Shown here piece by piece: positions 6,763 through 8,589 of a stretch of 8,589 bases of DNA. Made by a program: the position numbers and the translations under genes. The notes beneath the pieces were generated by a model that was not told the origin of the DNA, ran no database searches, and saw only the letters and a list, made by a program, of their open reading frames with translations. Source of the stretch: Collinsella sp. (GTDB lineage Bacteria; Actinomycetota; Coriobacteriia; Coriobacteriales; Coriobacteriaceae); contig DXMU01000027.1 in NCBI GenBank assembly GCA_019414025.1, positions 1 through 8,589 on the forward strand, given 5' to 3'. How positions within the stretch are numbered: the first letter of the stretch is position 1; each line of letters starts with the position of its first letter.

Positions 6763-6823
6763 TGCGGTGGAATAGGGATTGATTTGCGGCTGATAAGCCA
6801 AAAACAGTTCCTATTCCACCGCA
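6763..6823 (+). repeat. Palindromic repeat, copy 3 (near-identical to copy 1)
   Basis: Bases 6763-6781 pair with 6805-6823 over 19 positions, two of them G-U wobbles (6779/6807 and 6777/6809). It matches copy 1, loop included, except for two C-to-T changes, one in each arm. The direct match to copy 1 spans 65 bases (6763-6827 against 3109-3173). It lies 28 bases from copy 2 and 16 bases past the degV stop codon. Confidence 0.85.
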
Positions 6824-6839
6824 AGTGGTAAAGGTGCCC

Positions 6840-7700
6840 CTAGTGGATGGGCTGGTAACGAGGGCAGTAGCTGATGGCGATGGCGTCGACGCCTACATGG
6901 GTGGCGATGGTGCAGCCGATGGGGCCGGTGCCGGCGTCCACGTAGTCCCGGCCTGCGAGCGCTTGGCTGACGAGCTTTTGCTCCTCAGCGGCGCCGGTCG
7001 TGAGTACGCGCACGCTGGAGCCCGGATGCTCGGCCAAAAATGCGAGGCAATCGGTCATGGTGTTGGCAACGATGCGCTTGGCGCCGCGGCCCTTTTTGAC
7101 GGCCTTGATCTCGCCCGATTTCCACTCCGGCGAAACGGCCAGGCGAATGTTGAGCATCTGCGTCAACTGGCCGGCGAGCTTGGGCGCGCGGCCGTTCTTA
7201 ACGAGGTTCTCGAGCGTGCGCGGAATCAGCAACAGGTGGGCGTCGGGCAGGGTCGCGCGGATCTGCGCCTCGGTCTCGTCCAGGCTGCGGCCGTCCTCGC
7301 GCATGGCCAGCGCGTACTCCACCAGCAGGCCCTCGGCGCCCGAGCCGGTGCGCGAATCGATGCAGCGCACGTCGAGCTCGTGGGTTTCGGCCGTCAGGCA
7401 TGCGTTGGCATAGCAGGCGGACCACTCGCTGCATAGCGAGATAAAGATCGCGCTATCGTGGCCGTCGGCGCGTACGCGGTCGAAGAGTGCCTTGAACTCG
7501 CCGGCGCTCGGCTGCGAGGTGTGCGGCAGCTGCTCGGAGCCGGCCATGCGGGCGACGTACTCCTCGGCGGTAATCTGCACCTGGTCGAGCAGGTCCTCGC
7601 CCTCGATAATCACATGCAGCGGAATCACGTAAATGCCGAGCTCTTGGGCGCGGGCGGGGGAGATGTCCGACGTGGAGTCGGTTATGATGGCAAAAGACAT
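6840..7700 (-). CDS. DegV family fatty-acid-binding protein
   Basis: DegV-family proteins bind a long-chain fatty acid. In several Firmicutes the related FakB proteins present it to the FakA kinase for phospholipid synthesis, but no fakA is visible here. The 286-residue product is of family size. TDSTSD (7-12), TSQPS (61-65) and ISLCSEWSACYANA (87-100) match the lipid-pocket motifs; the third departs from the common SSxLSGTYQSA form. LENLVKNGR and a GCTIATHVGVDAIAISY end follow. The start at 7700 (MSFAIITDS) is chosen because AAAGGTG lies about six bases upstream; a further 19 in-frame residues upstream are Arg-rich and unlike the family. The gene diverges from the HAD gene, and their candidate -10 boxes overlap. 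Confidence 0.92.
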   Translation of the reverse strand: MSFAIITDSTSDISPARAQELGIYVIPLHVIIEGEDLLDQVQITAEEYVARMAGSEQLPHTSQPSAGEFKALFDRVRADGHDSAIFISLCSEWSACYANACLTAETHELDVRCIDSRTGSGAEGLLVEYALAMREDGRSLDETEAQIRATLPDAHLLLIPRTLENLVKNGRAPKLAGQLTQMLNIRLAVSPEWKSGEIKAVKKGRGAKRIVANTMTDCLAFLAEHPGSSVRVLTTGAAEEQKLVSQALAGRDYVDAGTGPIGCTIATHVGVDAIAISYCPRYQPIH

Positions 7701-7756
7701 AATTGCACCTTTCGTTGGGGCGCGGCAGCGCCGCCTTCTGAAAGCAAAGTGCGACA

Positions 7757-7762
7757 AGTATA
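7757..7762 (-). promoter_or_regulatory. -10 box of the degV promoter
   Basis: On the minus strand TATACT lies 56 bases before the degV ATG. No good -35 is present at 16-18 bases; a TTGAAC lies further away (23-base spacer). It overlaps the plus-strand TATAGT at 7759-7764, so only one polymerase could occupy the site at a time. Confidence 0.4.
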
Positions 7763-7764
7763 GT
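7759..7764 (+). promoter_or_regulatory. -10 box for the HAD gene
   Basis: TATAGT within GTATAGTGG resembles the GTATAATGG context of the tgt promoter. A weak TTCTGA (7736-7741) lies 17 bases upstream. The leader to the ATG at 7857 would be about 85 bases long. Confidence 0.35.
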
Positions 7765-7780
7765 GGAGTTGCTCTACATT

Positions 7781-7803
7781 GCTAGGTTCAATTGTTGAAT
7801 AGC
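7781..7803. promoter_or_regulatory. Dyad in the degV-HAD intergenic region, possible operator
   Basis: GCTA-GG-TTCAA-TTG-TTGAA-TAGC is an inverted repeat of nine pairs interrupted by a two-base bulge on the left side. It lies between the divergent promoters and the HAD start, where a dimeric regulator could act on one or both genes. No known operator consensus is recognised. Confidence 0.3.
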
Positions 7804-7856
7804 CAACAGTTTGAAGCGGTGGTGTGGAAATCATCAACTGGGGAAGAAGGGTGCCG

Positions 7857-8519
7857 ATGGCGGCATTGCAACTTTGCGAGCGGCCGGTTGTGCTGTTCGA
7901 TTTTGACGGCACGGTGGCAGATACGGGCCGGGCGGTGATGACCTCGACGCGCAAGACGCTTTCCGCGCGCGGGTTTTCGGAAGCGCAGATGGGTGATCTG
8001 CGCCGCATGATCGGGCCGCCCCTGTGGAAGAGCTTTCACGACTTTTACGGCTTTTCCCGCGAGGAGTCGCTTGTGGTGGCCGATGAGTACCGCGCCTTTT
8101 TTGATGAACTGGGACCGGAGGAGTATCCCGTGTTCAATGGGGTCCCCGAGCTGCTGGATGGGTTGGTCGCCCAAGGCAAACGTATGGCCGTGGCGACGTC
8201 GCGCATGGAGGCCAAGTGCATCGACATGGTGCGTGAGCTCGGGCTCTCTCAGTTTGAGGCGGTGATTGGCATGAATCCGCCGCAGGGACGCGAGACCAAG
8301 GCCGATTCGGTCCGCGATGCCCTGGCGGCGCTCGGCGCGACGGCCGACGATGCCGTGATGATCGGCGATCGCTTTAACGATGTGGAGGGCGCGCACGCAA
8401 TGGGCGTGCCGTGCATCGGCATCTATTCGGGCGCGGCGGCGCCGGGCGAGCACGAGGCGGCGGGTGCCGATGCGGTGGTGCACTCGGTGGCCGAGCTTGC
8501 TAAACTTTTCGCTATCTAA
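7857..8519 (+). CDS. HAD superfamily hydrolase (Gph/PpaX-like phosphatase)
   Basis: This is a cytoplasmic Mg-dependent phosphatase of the haloacid dehalogenase superfamily, by motif pattern nearest to phosphoglycolate phosphatase or pyrophosphatase PpaX types; the substrate cannot be told from sequence. In the 220-residue product, motif I is DFDGTVADT (15-23; D15 nucleophile, D17 acid/base). A helical cap (about 25-95) follows. Motif II is S115 in VATSR, motif III is K148, and motif IV is GDRFND (170-175). All catalytic positions are present. ATG 7857 is chosen because AAGAAGG (7844-7850) lies six bases upstream. A GTG at 7824 would add 11 residues before the first strand and has no good binding site. 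It is divergent from degV and followed by another gene at 8574. Confidence 0.92.
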   Translation: MAALQLCERPVVLFDFDGTVADTGRAVMTSTRKTLSARGFSEAQMGDLRRMIGPPLWKSFHDFYGFSREESLVVADEYRAFFDELGPEEYPVFNGVPELLDGLVAQGKRMAVATSRMEAKCIDMVRELGLSQFEAVIGMNPPQGRETKADSVRDALAALGATADDAVMIGDRFNDVEGAHAMGVPCIGIYSGAAAPGEHEAAGADAVVHSVAELAKLFAI

Positions 8520-8530
8520 TGACGTAATGT

Positions 8531-8554
8531 GAGGGGCGAGCGCGCTCGCCGCTC
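8531..8554. repeat. GC-rich palindrome after the HAD gene
   Basis: GGCGAGCGCGCTCGCC (8535-8550) is a perfect 16-base palindrome. With GAGG and GCTC on its flanks the dyad extends to 24 bases with one mismatch. No T tract follows and it lies 11 bases after the HAD stop, before the next gene's ribosome binding site. It may stabilise the HAD mRNA end or act as an operator for the next gene. Confidence 0.45.
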
Positions 8555-8573
8555 ATTGGTAAGGAGGTCGTCC

Positions 8574-8589
8574 ATGAATCAGGTGGAGC
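8574..8589 (+). CDS. Start of a further gene, cut by the window end
   Basis: ATG at 8574 follows a near-consensus ribosome binding site AAGGAGGT (8561-8568) with a five-base spacer, and reads MNQVE before the window ends. The strong binding site makes a real start likely. Nothing can be said of its function. It is 54 bases from the HAD stop and in the same direction, so co-transcription is possible. Confidence 0.6.

Larger units (their letters stand above)
6142..6839. other. Gene-poor stretch upstream of the primase-helicase
   Basis: This stretch of almost 700 bases holds no intact gene. From left to right it contains the leader of the primase-helicase (6142-6240) and a minus-strand reading-frame remnant (6241-6354). 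A 218-bp AT-rich inverted-repeat element follows (6356-6573), then more of the same open frame (to about 6665) and two palindromic repeats (6666-6734 and 6763-6823) just past the degV stop. No convincing promoter for the primase-helicase was found. Confidence 0.6.

Noticed and set aside
6825..7436. Plus-strand frame of 203 codons opposite degV
   Set aside because: It is antisense to a well-supported DegV gene; low-complexity Ala/Gly/Val/Asp composition, no start signal.
7788..8483. Minus-strand frame opposite the HAD gene
   Set aside because: It is antisense to intact HAD motifs; His/Arg/Ala-rich shadow with no family features.

Overview
The window looks like chromosomal DNA of a high-GC Gram-positive gut bacterium, most likely a Coriobacteriia member close to Collinsella. 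That is inferred from the GC-rich, C/G-ending codons of tgt, the LOG-family gene, degV and the HAD gene, from their strong AGGAG-type ribosome binding sites, and from the gene mix. No rRNA or marker gene fixes the genus.

Layout, left to right. Bases 1-258 hold the end of an upstream terminator, a second clear terminator, a cluster of TGGTGCA repeats and the -10 box of tgt. Bases 259-1398 are tgt (+), tRNA-guanine transglycosylase. A 210-base gap with several small dyads ends in a strong intrinsic terminator just before a LOG-family (TIGR00730-type) nucleotide hydrolase gene (1609-2367, +). A 14-bp hairpin and a promoter lead into a DinJ/YafQ-type toxin-antitoxin pair (2481-2780 and 2784-3092, +). 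Convergent to it lies one large gene (3157-6141, -) for a 994-residue protein. It joins a Cys cluster, an archaeo-eukaryotic-type primase (the kind named after TOTE conflict systems), an SF2 helicase and a degenerate phospholipase-D-like domain. Upstream of it, 6142-6839 carries no intact gene. It holds a gene remnant, a 218-bp MITE-like element with 30-bp perfect terminal inverted repeats, and two long palindromes. After it come degV (6840-7700, -) and, divergently, a HAD phosphatase (7857-8519, +). The first codons of another gene start at 8574.

The middle third (about 2370-6830) reads as an accessory island set between housekeeping genes. It has mixed, less GC-rich codon use, a toxin-antitoxin pair, a predicted conflict or defence enzyme, a broken reading frame, a small non-autonomous element and three copies of a palindromic repeat. 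Two of those copies (3109-3173 and 6763-6827) are near-identical direct repeats bracketing the primase-helicase. The palindrome family keeps its pairing while its inner arms differ, and every deviation from perfect pairing is a G-U wobble on the plus strand. The most interesting items are the primase-helicase-PLD protein, this palindrome family, and the MITE-like element that appears to sit inside a former gene.
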